The notes beneath the pieces are model-generated. The model was given only the letters and a program-made list of their open reading frames with translations. It was not told where the DNA came from and did not search any database. From assembly GCA_030568195.1 (NCBI GenBank), contig JAJLTO010000001.1, positions 1,116,001 to 1,180,000 of the forward strand: 64,000 bases of DNA. Reading direction: 5' to 3'. Position numbers and translations under genes: made by a program. This document shows, in pieces, positions 55,001-64,000 of this stretch (positions within the stretch are counted from its first letter, which is position 1; every line of letters starts with the position of its first letter). The DNA comes from Dipodascopsis uninucleata var. uninucleata. Taxonomy: Eukaryota > Ascomycota > Lipomycetes > Lipomycetales > Lipomycetaceae.

Positions 55001-56213
55001 TGATCACTGCAGATATATCAAGCTCATCGCGTGCTAAAAATCTAGAACCTTGCCAGAATGCAAGTGAATCATTACAAAATACACCAAGCCACATAGTACC
55101 AGTCATCACACCAGTAGCAATACCAGCTTTTAACGCGTATTTTTCAGAAAGAGCAAGGAACTTATCATACTTAGTAGCGAGCCGCGATTCAATTCCGAAA
55201 GCCTGAACATTTCTAACACTAGAAAGAACTTCTTCCGCAAGAGTACCTCCAGTAGATACTCCACCCAATGCAAGCTTATAGAATTTAACCATCTTACCAG
55301 AAGAAATAAAGAAAGTAGTAAGAATGAAAACAGCCACAGAAAGCATGATAAACGTAAGCTTGTAAGATCTAACAAATCCGATAATAAAAGCAACGAAGAA
55401 AGTGGTCACATTAGAAATAATAAATCCGACCTTTTCTGAAATTGCCTCCTGAATAAGAAGAGTGTCGGAAGATATTCGTGTAGTTATCTCACCAGAACCA
55501 AGTTTATCAAAGTATCCAATATTTTGTTTAAGCGTGGCCTTCAGATACTCTTCACGAATTCGTCCCGACAGGACTTCCCCCCGATCGATGAAAACGAACA
55601 TTTCGATGTAAGAAAGGACGATATCACCGATAGCAATAGCAACGAAAAAGAGGGCCAATATATTAACTCTGCGCTGGAACTCATCAGGAGAAATATAGTT
55701 CGCAATGAAATCTCCATAGTATGGATCAGTTCCATTATATCCATAGAACGTACCATTTTCCATAGCATCCTTAAACGACAAAGTTTCATTGAAATAAGTG
55801 TCTGAATATGTTCCATTGGAGAACATCTGATATGTATATGGATTGTAACGATAATAATCGGCAAATGTCTGAGTAATGTATCCAAAAACGAGTGTCATCA
55901 ATGGCTTCGCTGTACCTTCAAGAACACCGCTAACGAAACCAATGAAAAGAGCAAGTTTATCCCATGCGGTAGCATACCGAAACATCGTAAAGAAGCTAGC
56001 ATCAACTTCTGGGACAGATACTTGTCGACGAAGGATATCTGCGTCTTTCGGTGGAAGCGTAGAAAATTCATCTGCCGGCAAATTGACACCTGCTGAGGAC
56101 TTCTCATTGCCTAGCAGAGGCGTTGTCTGCGTAGACACAGTAGACGATCCCACATCCTTCTCGCTTACGCCAGTTCGTTCTTGCTCGTCTTTGCTCATTC
56201 TTTCCAGATCCAA
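52080..56213 (-). CDS. Full-length ABCB multidrug efflux transporter (pump 1)
   Basis: P-glycoprotein/Pmd1-type exporter, 1377 aa, single exon. A polar N terminus of about 80 aa precedes TMD1 (about 85-400), whose first outer loop is long and rich in Asn-x-Ser/Thr sites. NBD1 follows, with Walker A GASGSGKST at about 498, Q-loop 'ALVSQEPSLFS', signature MSGGQ at about 611, Walker [10 protein letters not shown] at about 633 and the H-loop 'VIAHRLS'. An acidic/Ser linker leads to TMD2. NBD2 has Walker A GSSGCGKST (about 1171), signature LSGGQ and Walker B '[12 protein letters not shown]'. All ATPase motifs are intact in both halves. Residues about 565-688 are encoded by DNA nearly identical to pump 2 (see repeat entries). 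It is the first of three same-strand paralogues. Confidence 0.95.
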   Translation of the reverse strand: MDLERMSKDEQERTGVSEKDVGSSTVSTQTTPLLGNEKSSAGVNLPADEFSTLPPKDADILRRQVSVPEVDASFFTMFRYATAWDKLALFIGFVSGVLEGTAKPLMTLVFGYITQTFADYYRYNPYTYQMFSNGTYSDTYFNETLSFKDAMENGTFYGYNGTDPYYGDFIANYISPDEFQRRVNILALFFVAIAIGDIVLSYIEMFVFIDRGEVLSGRIREEYLKATLKQNIGYFDKLGSGEITTRISSDTLLIQEAISEKVGFIISNVTTFFVAFIIGFVRSYKLTFIMLSVAVFILTTFFISSGKMVKFYKLALGGVSTGGTLAEEVLSSVRNVQAFGIESRLATKYDKFLALSEKYALKAGIATGVMTGTMWLGVFCNDSLAFWQGSRFLARDELDISAVITVLMSMVQGTYAISNISPHVRSITNGVAASSKIFQTIDRVSMIDSTRNDGVKLQSVKGDIDLKNIRFSYPSRPDVSILNNFNLHIPAGKTVALVGASGSGKSTIVGLIERFYLPLDGTVSLDGVDISEMNLKWLRSQIALVSQEPSLFSCSIYENVAHGLIGTSYEHASEIEKRALVIEACKQANAMTFIETLPEGLDTNVGERGFLMSGGQKQRIAIARAIVSNPKILLLDEATSALDTKSEGIVQEALDRASKNRTTIVIAHRLSTIKDADSIVVMRRGVILEAGTHNELLMKKGEYYELVEAQKIHQQNQEVIASLMHHTTSSESSSEEISLDDDKAVSDDSASVNEKEGLLSLSKTKTGNSVSSIALLSDVEQGETEVRHGFIGTFSFILRLSSKENTYNLIGATFSGILGLSYPALGLFYGRCVEAFRSYPQDREFMLHEVSFFSGLFFMLACVAFLSSVISLSLFAFAGQRLVRRIRLMTLQQMIRQDISFFDRDENSVGALTSTLSRDAQAVDGLSGATLGQILSSIMIVVSSVVLALSVSWNLGLVVSATVPLLLVCGFYRFYILSLFQQKAKKSNEVSAAYACEATTAIRTVISLTREDDVLSHFHEVILSQIEKSRPATHWSAALYGVAQGMVYFIMALTFWYGSRFIKSREYTLFQFYVTFMGLVFGAQSAGIMFSYAPDMGKAYQATQNIKSLFEIVPKIDTWSEEGEVPQNVKGEIEFRNVHFRYPTRPQVPVLRGLNLDIKPGQYVALVGSSGCGKSTTIGLIEEFYRPLAGQILLDGVDITKFNINEYRKSIALVSQEPTLYAGSIRENIEFGSPEPVTQEQIVEVCQQANIHDFIMSLPDGYDTLCGSKGALLSGGQKQRIAIARALIRQPKILLLDEATSALDSESEKVVQAALDAAAKGRTTIAVAHRLSTIQNADVIFVFESGKVVERGTHQDLLQKRGRYYELVQMQALEAST
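54148..54521. repeat. gene-conversion tract in pump 1 (NBD1)
   Basis: 374 bp matching 59921-60294 in pump 2 at a constant offset of 5773, with only two differences (54171 C/A and 54501 A/G), including silent sites. Outside it similarity falls at once: I count at least 14 mismatches in the next 57 bases on the right. It covers the end of the helical domain, the MSGGQ signature, Walker B and the H-loop of NBD1. Confidence 0.92.
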
Positions 56214-57882
56214 AAGCTATGGGAGGTGGTGTAATGAAATCAAAAAAGATATGCAAGCTGCAGGCTGCCAAAAAACAATACGCGACAAGAATATTCAAGA
56301 CTAAAGAATTCTGCTTTGTAGATAGCAGTTCTGCTCAAATTCACCATTAAGGATAGTGGAATATAGAAAGTTTGGAGTTATTTACGAAAACGAGCAAGTT
56401 AGCCAGCGTCTGAAGCCACCAATGGAAATGAAATGAAATCTGTATTAGTTTATAATCAAAGTTTCTTGAGATCAATATGGTATTTCCATCCTTTTTCTAT
56501 GGGGTCGTTTGGAAGTACTCACGGCTTATGAATATGCGTCAGCGACTACATCAGGTCACGCCAATACTAAATGATCTCGTACTTCTAGCACTATATGCCC
56601 TTTGCCAATGACTCGTAGTTCATATTCACTAGCATGAAGTTCACTGGTTGCTCTTACGTACAACTTATTACATTACTAGTTGTTATCCGTCAGACCAGTT
56701 ATTCCTTTACTTTGCTACTACATATGTTACAGGGAAATAGAAGTTATCGAGCGCCTACGCAAACTTTCTTTGTTCTAGCGTAATACCAGACTTCCAGTAA
56801 GATATCTTTTCTGCAGTCAACCTTCAAGGAGACAACTCACTGAAATGCATTTGCTTAGTATTCATATAACACTCTTCACTGTTGCTTCTGCTGGCTTGCA
56901 GTGAAACTGCCGTTCAAGCTTCTACTACACAGGATTTTTTATTTTACCTAAGTTCCGAGTCAAGGCTAGCTGATAACGATAATGCATGTTTTACCCCTGT
57001 TGTATATTTTTATGTTACCATAAATTTGTGTTTTAACAACGTTACCCTGATCCTGGATACAATCTAAAACCTTATTGCACGTCAAAGAAGATTTACGACT
57101 GATAAGAAGTCTCGTACGAGATCCAATATAAAGCGGCGAATGCAGCAAATGCTAAAATCACTAGTAAACAGACTGTAATTTTTAGCTTGCAGCTGCTACA
57201 TACAAAAGAGGTAAATAGTTGAATAAATCGAGAAGAATGGACCAATTGCTCATTATTTCTTTTTCTAAAAGAAACATTTCCGCCGTATGAAAGATCGTGA
57301 TTAACAATACATTATAGTACACGATATGATCTGAGCACATAGTCCTAGTCAGTGAAACTGTTACATGAAAATATAGTATCTATTGCTTATAGAGTATGAC
57401 ACAGCCTATATAATGAGTATTAAACATATATAAAACAGGCCAGGAGTATCCTTCATTAACAGGCACGGTAGATATTTCGCTGTTTGAAAAGCAAGTCTGA
57501 GAACATATGAAAAAGAATATCTCATATATCGCTAAACTTGCTATTAGGCAATAAGGTGGCGTCAACGAGTAACAACCGCATGAATGAAAAGTGAAAATCG
57601 AACCAGCTATAAGAACGTCGAATAGATCGAGATGAACCTTCAAATGGCTTCTGGCAAAAATGTAACTTCCTTCAATATATAAACAGCAGGAATCGGTGTA
57701 ATGTAGTTTGGAGCAGCTCGATATATGCGAGTTGCTTTCTTAAAAAAAAATTCAAACTGACCAATGCGATATCTAATTATTTCTGTTGATTAATGGTGAG
57801 AGACTATAAGGTATATCGGGCTGGCTGAATAGCTTCAAAATTGTCTACATTGTAGTTTTTGACTTGCAATATGCGCGATAGA
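56214..57882. promoter_or_regulatory. intergenic between ABCB pumps 1 and 2
   Basis: 1.67 kb containing the pump 1 promoter and pump 2 3' end. Small frames (for example 56882-57067 and 57380-57643) show no domain. I compared it by eye with the gap at 62002-63559 and saw no long shared repeat, so the array units do not carry identical promoters. Confidence 0.4.
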
Positions 57883-60800
57883 CTATGAGCTTTCCTCTAA
57901 TGCTTGAAGCTTCACAAGTTCGTAGTAGCGTCCTTTCTTTTCGAGAAGTTCCTTGTGAGTACCTGCTTCACATACTCTTCCAGCGTCGAGAACGAAAATT
58001 ACATCTGCGTTCTGGATTGTGGATAATCTGTGAGCAATAGCAATTGTAGTGCGGCCCTTAGCAGCAGCATCGAGGGCAGCTTGTACTATCTTTTCGGACT
58101 CAGAGTCAAGAGCGGACGTAGCTTCATCCAGCAGAAGAACTTTAGGTTGTCTAACAAGAGCTCTAGCAATAGCAATACGCTGTTTTTGGCCACCAGATAA
58201 CAAGCCTCCCTTATTACCACACAAAGTTTCATAACCATCGGGTAAGGACATTATAAAATCGTGAATATTGGCTTGCTTGCATGAACTTACAATTTCTTCT
58301 TCTGTAACATTTCTCTCCGATCCAAGGCAAATATTGTATTTGATGCTTCCAGCATATAATGTTGGCTCCTGGGAAACTAATGCGATATTCTGTCTGTATT
58401 TGTTGATGTTAAATTCTTTGATATCCTTGCCATCTAGAAGCACATTACCGGATAGTGGTCGATAAAACTCTTCAATAAGACCAATAGTTGTAGATTTTCC
58501 ACAGCCTGATGCTCCAACTAATGCAATATACTGACCTGGCTTAATTTTTAAGTTCAGTCCACGCAGAACAGGCACTTCTGGCCGTGTAGGATATCTGAAA
58601 TGAACGTTGCGGAACTCTATCTCGCCCCTGACGTTCATCGGAGTATCACCTTCCTCGCTCCAGGCGTCGATTTCAGGAACTCGCTCAAATAAAATCTTTA
58701 TGTTCTTAGCGGCTTCAATAGCCTTACCAATATCGGGCGCAAAGGAAAAAACGTAACCCGCAGAATCAGCACCGAAAACGATCGACATGAAAACGAAGTA
58801 AAACTGGAATACAGAATATTCACCAGTTCCTAGTAAGCGACCACCAAACCAGAAGGACAATGCCATAGTCAGATAGAGCTGTCCCTGGCATATACCATAG
58901 AAAAATGCAGAATTGAAGCTAGTTTTACGATTCCCTTTAATTAGTGTATCTAGAGCAGATGAATACGTTTCGTATATATCTTTTTCACGTGTTAAAGCAG
59001 CAATAGTACGAATCGAAGAAGTCGCCTCACATGCGAATGCTGAAGTTGATGCATTATCTTTCTTCACATTCTCTTCAAACTGAGTTAAAAGATAGAAACG
59101 GTAAAACCCGCATCCTAGGACAACGGGAACTGTAGCAGTGACAACGAGACCAAATTTATAAGCGACAATAATCGACGCAACACAGGCACCAAAGACAGTA
59201 ACCATTGCATCAAGCATCTTACCCAGTGTAACACCTCCGAGACCCTCTACTGACTGGGCGTCTCTAGATAAAGTACCTGTGAGAGATCCAACCGCATTTT
59301 CATCTTTATCGAAAAATGAAATATCTTGTCGCATTATCTGGCGGAGCGTTACGTATCGGATACGACGAACTAGACGAGATGATGAATATCCGAATGAAGC
59401 ACCGGAGAAGAAGTTTGAGATTCCCAAACCGCTAGAGAGTAAGAAAAGCAGGCCAGCATTACGAGATATTATCTGTCTAAGGTAATCAAGGTTAGTGATA
59501 TCTTGGAAAGCTTGAAGATTGAAACCGTAAACTATTCCAAGAAGAACATATCCCGATCCATTGCATGCAGATGCAATGAATCCAACAATATTGTACCAAA
59601 ATTCAGGCATGGAAAGCTTTACAATGAAAGAAATTGCTTCGCGCGTTGTTGGTCTGGGATCTTCAATCTCACTTTGCGAAGCCAGGATGGCACTAGAGAC
59701 TGACTTAGCCGTCTTAATTGGAGAAACTGAAAGAGTCTCTCTGACAGAATTATCAAATTCTTTATACTGCAATATTTCTTTCTCATCAAGCTTCTCCATG
59801 TTCTGAAGCTCATTCTCGATCTCCTCTTTCTGCTTTTCTTTTACGGTTTCGATTTGCTGTGCCTTTACAAGTTCAGTATATTCGCCGTTCTTCTCCAAGA
59901 GGTCATTATGGGTGCCCATCTCGAGAATAACGCCTCGACGCATAACAACAATAGAATCAGCATCTTTAATAGTGGATAATCGGTGAGCAATGACAATAGT
60001 CGTACGATTCTTCGACGCACGATCGAGAGCTTCTTGGACAATACCCTCACTCTTGGTATCTAAAGCTGAAGTAGCTTCATCAAGAAGTAAGATCTTGGGG
60101 TTTGAAACTATGGCACGGGCAATAGCAATTCTTTGCTTTTGCCCTCCAGACATAAGGAAACCTCGCTCACCAACGTTGGTGTCAAGACCTTCTGGAAGAG
60201 TTTCAATAAAGGTCATAGCATTGGCTTGCTTGCATGCCTCAATAACCAGAGCACGCTTTTCAATCTCCGAAGCGTGTTCGTAAGAAGTACCAATCAAACC
60301 ATATGCAATATTTTGAAAAATTGAGCAGGAAAACAGTGTTGGTTCCTGTTGTACAAGGGCGATGTTCTGACGAAGCCAACGAATATTGATATCTTTGATA
60401 TTATGGCCATCAAGAAAAACATCCCCTTGTACTGGATTATAGAACCTTTCAATCAAACTGACGATAGTAGATTTTCCAGAACCAGAAGCGCCGACCAAAG
60501 CAATTGTCCTGCCAGCAGGAATAGAGAGATTGAAGTCACGGAGAATCGTAACATTAGGACGTGATGGATAGACAAACTTGATATTTTTCAGTTCAATATG
60601 ACCAGTAACAGAGTTAGGTTTGAGTCCGCTATTGTCACTTGAATCTATTGCAGACTGGCGATCAATGGTAGCAAAGATCTTAGACGCTGCGGCAATACCA
60701 GACGTAACGGCGGAAATGTAAGGAGATACAAGAGCGAATGAGTATGCACCCTGGAAAATTGTGAAAATAACAACAATTATAGTTCCAACGGTGATTTGTC

Positions 60801-62001
60801 CCTCATAATATAAGCGTACACCTTGCCAATATGCTAATGCATCAGTAGAGAACGAACACCAGTACATTGTGCCAGCCATCATACCTACTGCAATACCGGC
60901 CCAGATACTCCAATACTCGCTAATGATTAAATACGTGTCGTATGCTTGAGCCATTCGATTTTGAATTCCGAAAGCCTGCACATTTCGAATGCTAGCAATA
61001 ATTTCTTCAGCAAGAGTACCACCAATGGAATATCCATCCTGTGCCTTTTTCAGATATTTAACCATAAAGGAGGAAGAAGTACCAGTAGATATAACAATCG
61101 CCACCAAAACTGAGAGCATTATGCCTGTGAGTTCAGCTGAATAAGTGAATGGAATAATAATGGAAATCACAAATGATGAGGAATTGGCAATAATAAAAGC
61201 TATCTTCTCAGACATAGCTTCTTGGATAAGAATGGTGTCCGATGTAATTCTAGATGTAATCTCACCGGATCCTAGACGATCAAAGTAGCCAATGTTCTGC
61301 TTAAGTGTGGCTGCAAGATAATGTCGCCGAATACGCGAGGAGAGAATATCACCTCTATCAATGAAGATGAAGGTCTTAATATTAGAAAAAATAATATCAG
61401 CAATACCAATGAGAGTAAGAAAGAGTGAAAGTCTCGAGACACGGCTATAGTACTCATCTTCAGACATGAAGTAGTCTGGTTTTCGATAGTACTCGGTGTT
61501 ATTGGAATAGAAAAGTGTGCCGGCAACATAAGTTCCATTAATTTCTTTCGTTAATGTGCTGTTATACCCCATTCTAACATTTGGAGGGATATATGCTGTC
61601 AAAGTGTCAGTAGCGCTACCGACGACGATAGCCATTATAGGTCTCATGCACCCTTCAAGAATAGCAGCTAGAACACCAATCATGAGGATAAATCTATCAT
61701 ATGAAGTCGCGTATCTGTACAAAGTAAAATAGTTACTTCTAGATTCCGGTACCTGTACTTGAGCTCGAAGCAATTGAGCTTCTTCTTTAGGTAATGAAGC
61801 AAACTCATCATCTATGGTCTCAACAGCAGCATAGGAACTTTTGTTTCGAGTGAATTTAGCAAACAGTAAGGACCTTACAGATGATGTGGGAGATCTGATA
61901 TCACCTTCATCAACATCAGACAACGAGGAAGGTGAGCCATTAAGTACAGGTTTTTCTTCTGTTGACTTGTGGCTCTTGTGGATGTCTGTGTTATTGGCCA
62001 T
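57883..62001 (-). CDS. Full-length ABCB multidrug efflux transporter (pump 2)
   Basis: Paralogue of pump 1, 1372 aa, single exon, same architecture: N-terminal cytosolic tail, TMD1 with a glycosylation-rich first outer loop, NBD1, charged linker, TMD2, NBD2. NBD1 has Walker A GASGSGKST; the Q-loop reads 'ALVQQEPTLFS', where pump 1 has 'ALVSQEPSLFS'. Signature is MSGGQ and Walker B '[12 protein letters not shown]'. NBD2 has GASGCGKST, LSGGQ and '[12 protein letters not shown]'. The linker is Lys/Glu-rich coiled sequence ('ETVKEKQKEEIENELQNMEK'), unlike the Ser-rich linker of pump 1. Membrane domains are clearly diverged from pump 1, but NBD1 residues shared with pump 1 are identical over about 120 aa through gene conversion. 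Substrate is unknown; close fungal relatives export drugs and hydrophobic toxins. Confidence 0.95.
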   Translation of the reverse strand: MANNTDIHKSHKSTEEKPVLNGSPSSLSDVDEGDIRSPTSSVRSLLFAKFTRNKSSYAAVETIDDEFASLPKEEAQLLRAQVQVPESRSNYFTLYRYATSYDRFILMIGVLAAILEGCMRPIMAIVVGSATDTLTAYIPPNVRMGYNSTLTKEINGTYVAGTLFYSNNTEYYRKPDYFMSEDEYYSRVSRLSLFLTLIGIADIIFSNIKTFIFIDRGDILSSRIRRHYLAATLKQNIGYFDRLGSGEITSRITSDTILIQEAMSEKIAFIIANSSSFVISIIIPFTYSAELTGIMLSVLVAIVISTGTSSSFMVKYLKKAQDGYSIGGTLAEEIIASIRNVQAFGIQNRMAQAYDTYLIISEYWSIWAGIAVGMMAGTMYWCSFSTDALAYWQGVRLYYEGQITVGTIIVVIFTIFQGAYSFALVSPYISAVTSGIAAASKIFATIDRQSAIDSSDNSGLKPNSVTGHIELKNIKFVYPSRPNVTILRDFNLSIPAGRTIALVGASGSGKSTIVSLIERFYNPVQGDVFLDGHNIKDINIRWLRQNIALVQQEPTLFSCSIFQNIAYGLIGTSYEHASEIEKRALVIEACKQANAMTFIETLPEGLDTNVGERGFLMSGGQKQRIAIARAIVSNPKILLLDEATSALDTKSEGIVQEALDRASKNRTTIVIAHRLSTIKDADSIVVMRRGVILEMGTHNDLLEKNGEYTELVKAQQIETVKEKQKEEIENELQNMEKLDEKEILQYKEFDNSVRETLSVSPIKTAKSVSSAILASQSEIEDPRPTTREAISFIVKLSMPEFWYNIVGFIASACNGSGYVLLGIVYGFNLQAFQDITNLDYLRQIISRNAGLLFLLSSGLGISNFFSGASFGYSSSRLVRRIRYVTLRQIMRQDISFFDKDENAVGSLTGTLSRDAQSVEGLGGVTLGKMLDAMVTVFGACVASIIVAYKFGLVVTATVPVVLGCGFYRFYLLTQFEENVKKDNASTSAFACEATSSIRTIAALTREKDIYETYSSALDTLIKGNRKTSFNSAFFYGICQGQLYLTMALSFWFGGRLLGTGEYSVFQFYFVFMSIVFGADSAGYVFSFAPDIGKAIEAAKNIKILFERVPEIDAWSEEGDTPMNVRGEIEFRNVHFRYPTRPEVPVLRGLNLKIKPGQYIALVGASGCGKSTTIGLIEEFYRPLSGNVLLDGKDIKEFNINKYRQNIALVSQEPTLYAGSIKYNICLGSERNVTEEEIVSSCKQANIHDFIMSLPDGYETLCGNKGGLLSGGQKQRIAIARALVRQPKVLLLDEATSALDSESEKIVQAALDAAAKGRTTIAIAHRLSTIQNADVIFVLDAGRVCEAGTHKELLEKKGRYYELVKLQALEESS
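59921..60294. repeat. gene-conversion tract in pump 2 (NBD1)
   Basis: Partner of 54148-54521, same orientation, two differences in 374 bp. Pump 2 sequence on either side follows its own diverged version, so the copying event was internal to the coding region. Confidence 0.92.
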
Positions 62002-63559
62002 AGTAATATCTATGCATCATTAATATAGTGTTAGTTTTGTAAATCGACGATAAAAGAAAAACCTGCGTTCGTAGTCAACTACTAACCTTAACTACGTCTG
62101 TTGTCAAAGAAGACCGCCCAGTATGACAAAATAATGAATAATTAGTATAGTTAGAAACAAAACATGCAGTTACAAGTCTGCTTGAAGGAATTTCTTAAGT
62201 TGATATATTCTAGGACCGGTGAGCTATTGGAACAAATAAAATTCATTCAATCTGATCTAGTAAAAGAAAATGCTGATGTGCTACTAGTCTCTTGACAAAC
62301 TTTTTCTAAAGCTATCTATACCTGATATGCCATGTTTTACTACATGTCAAAGGAAATAATATCCTGGTCATGTTTGTGCATCAAAATATAACTCGGATCT
62401 CCATCTATTTGACTTGTGCGCTTCTTACTCTTGTTTCGCTAAACTCTCAGCACCCTTTATTTCTCTTATGATCTGCGATATTCTAATCCTAATTTTCCTA
62501 ACAAACATGACTATCCTCGAGCTTATTCACTGACTTACTAGTCTCTACTGACGTTGAATCGTAAATAATGTGGTGCTATTTGAAAACTTGTGGTATACAT
62601 GTGATATTCGTCGTGAGACTCACTTTCGCATTCACCCAATCTCGATTTTAAACTCCTCTGACAATAAAATATTAAGGTTTAGCCTAGTCTTAATTTTGAA
62701 ATCGCTTCCCGAATCAATGTTGTTAAGCTCAAACTATGTCCCTTTCCTGTATATTGGTGTAGTATTCTTATAGAGAACTTAACCTATCAAGGAAGCTTTG
62801 TCCTATCTTGTTAGCTCCGAACAGGCTTAAATAGGAAAACGAGTGCGGTGACTCGACAGTATTACTAAAAAGCATTTAAAATGAGAGGTAAAGATGACAA
62901 ATACTGACAGAATAGCATAGCGAATATATAGAGAATCTATTCAATGGGCATGGATATGCTACTTGCTGAAGACACAGACCTGATTTAAGGCCCTGCTCAA
63001 TGCTCTTCCATAACTTGTGGAAAGATAAGACTAAAGTCGGTTTCGATGGAGGTAATTAGGTAACAGAAAGCGAGATCAAACAGCTCGGCAAATACAGCTG
63101 TACACACCTGGAAGCGGCATCCGTTGACTTACGGTATATTTAAGAGAAGTTTTATACAAAAAAATTGATATAGTGATATCTATCAGTGACTTCAGCTGAC
63201 TTCAGTGACAATCCTTATGCGCATCCTTCGGGCCAACTTTCTGGCAACGAGACTGCCGACGTCCTACATATCGTGCTTACTGGTATAACTTCATTTACAG
63301 ATCATACCTTCTATTAATGCAGTTAAACAGGAATATGATTACATTATACTAGTTTACTGAATATACACTCTATCTGGTAATATCTATCAAACCAGTAGCA
63401 TTTTTTGACTCTTTCAAAATTTTGAGCAATGTTAGTAATTTTGACAAAACCTCTACAAATTATTACTCTCTCATCATTTAGTTTTTTATCCAGGCTAGTA
63501 GTGAATGCACGATACATCGCACTTCTGAATCCAGATAAAAAATCTTCTCATGTTCTAGA
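62002..63559. promoter_or_regulatory. intergenic between ABCB pumps 2 and 3
   Basis: 1.56 kb holding the pump 2 promoter and the pump 3 3' end. A short direct repeat CTGACTTCAG / GTGACTTCAG occurs near 63186-63210. A 67-codon frame at 62570-62773 is not supported. No RNA gene was seen. Confidence 0.4.
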
Positions 63560-64000
63560 TTAATTTTTTTCTAACGCCTGTAACTTCACAAGCTCGTAGT
63601 ACTTGCCCCTTTTCACAAGAAGCTCTTGATGGGTGCCTGACTCAAGTATCTTTCCATTCTCAAAAACATAAATGATATCAGCTTTTTGAATGCTGCTTAG
63701 TCTGTGGGCAACTGCAATTGTTGTACGTCCTTGTGCTGCGGCATCAAGTGCTGCTTGCACAACTTTCTCCGATTCATTGTCTAGAGCAGACGTAGCTTCA
63801 TCTAGCAGTAAAATCTTTGGGTTTCTGACTAGGGCTCGGGCAATTGCAATACGCTGCTTTTGTCCACCAGAGAGGAGAGAGCCCTTGGAACCACAGAAGG
63901 TATCGTACCCATCAGGTAACGACATAACGAAGTCATGAATATTTGCCTTTTTGCAAGCGGCAATGATTTCATCATCAGTCACTGAGTCGAGAGACCCAAG
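63560..64000 (-). CDS. ABCB multidrug transporter (pump 3), C-terminal part only
   Basis: The reading frame stays open to the window edge, so this is a partial gene continuing beyond 64000. The 146 residues seen are the second half of an NBD2: helical-domain '[19 protein letters not shown]', signature '[17 protein letters not shown]', Walker B '[16 protein letters not shown]', H-loop 'AVAHRLSSI' and a closing '[15 protein letters not shown]'. It is closer to the NBD2 of pumps 1 and 2 than to their NBD1, and synonymous sites differ, so it is an older copy and not part of the recent conversion. Confidence 0.93.
   Translation of the reverse strand, partial: LGSLDSVTDDEIIAACKKANIHDFVMSLPDGYDTFCGSKGSLLSGGQKQRIAIARALVRNPKILLLDEATSALDNESEKVVQAALDAAAQGRTTIAVAHRLSSIQKADIIYVFENGKILESGTHQELLVKRGKYYELVKLQALEKN

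Overview
The window looks like a nuclear chromosome segment of an ascomycete yeast. The DNA is AT-rich, with roughly one gene per 3 kb. It carries fungal-only families: Zn2Cys6 regulators, a Fig1-type mating membrane protein, a RIB7-type reductase, fungal sugar porters and full-length ABCB pumps. Ten genes need introns, mostly 53-190 nt. Several have a branch site close to a (C/T)AG acceptor (TACTAAC, GCTAAC, CATAACTAG). This intron load is higher than in Saccharomyces and fits an early-diverging budding-yeast lineage; that placement is inference. I see no tRNA, rRNA, intact transposon, virus-like element or CRISPR.

Layout. 0.4-2.9 kb: two adjacent minus-strand genes with the pterin-carbinolamine-dehydratase (PCD/DCoH) fold, both with mitochondrial-like N termini; the second has lost the catalytic His pair. 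3.2-8.6 kb: nitronate monooxygenase, RIB7, a Fig1-like protein and an ADH6-like zinc alcohol dehydrogenase, each with one intron. 8.6-11.0 kb: a long non-coding stretch before an Upc2/Ecm22-like regulator. 13.9-16.3 kb: a secreted SGNH/GDSL esterase and a DUF2470 membrane protein. 18.2-27.1 kb: a 1200-aa Zn2Cys6 regulator, an unrecognised disordered protein and a CPD photolyase. 28.7-38.1 kb: a Zn2Cys6 regulator whose zinc cluster is split over four exons, flanked by two sugar porters. 38.7-45.3 kb: a mitochondrial rhomboid protease, a membrane-anchored histidine acid phosphatase and a rhomboid paralogue with every catalytic position changed. 46.2-51.4 kb: a BAG-like co-chaperone candidate and a fourth Zn2Cys6 regulator. 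52.1-64.0 kb: a head-to-tail array of three ABCB efflux pumps, the third cut by the window edge.

The strongest unexpected signals are (i) two mitochondrial enzyme/pseudoenzyme pairs (PCD-like and rhomboid), (ii) a 374-bp gene-conversion tract, differing at 2 positions, shared by the first nucleotide-binding domains of two otherwise diverged pumps, (iii) zinc clusters cut by introns in three of four regulators, including 28- and 31-nt exons, and (iv) a possible two-exon 67-aa gene resembling the C-terminal half of a BRCT domain. All exon joins were worked out by hand from splice signals and reading phase, and none is confirmed by transcripts.
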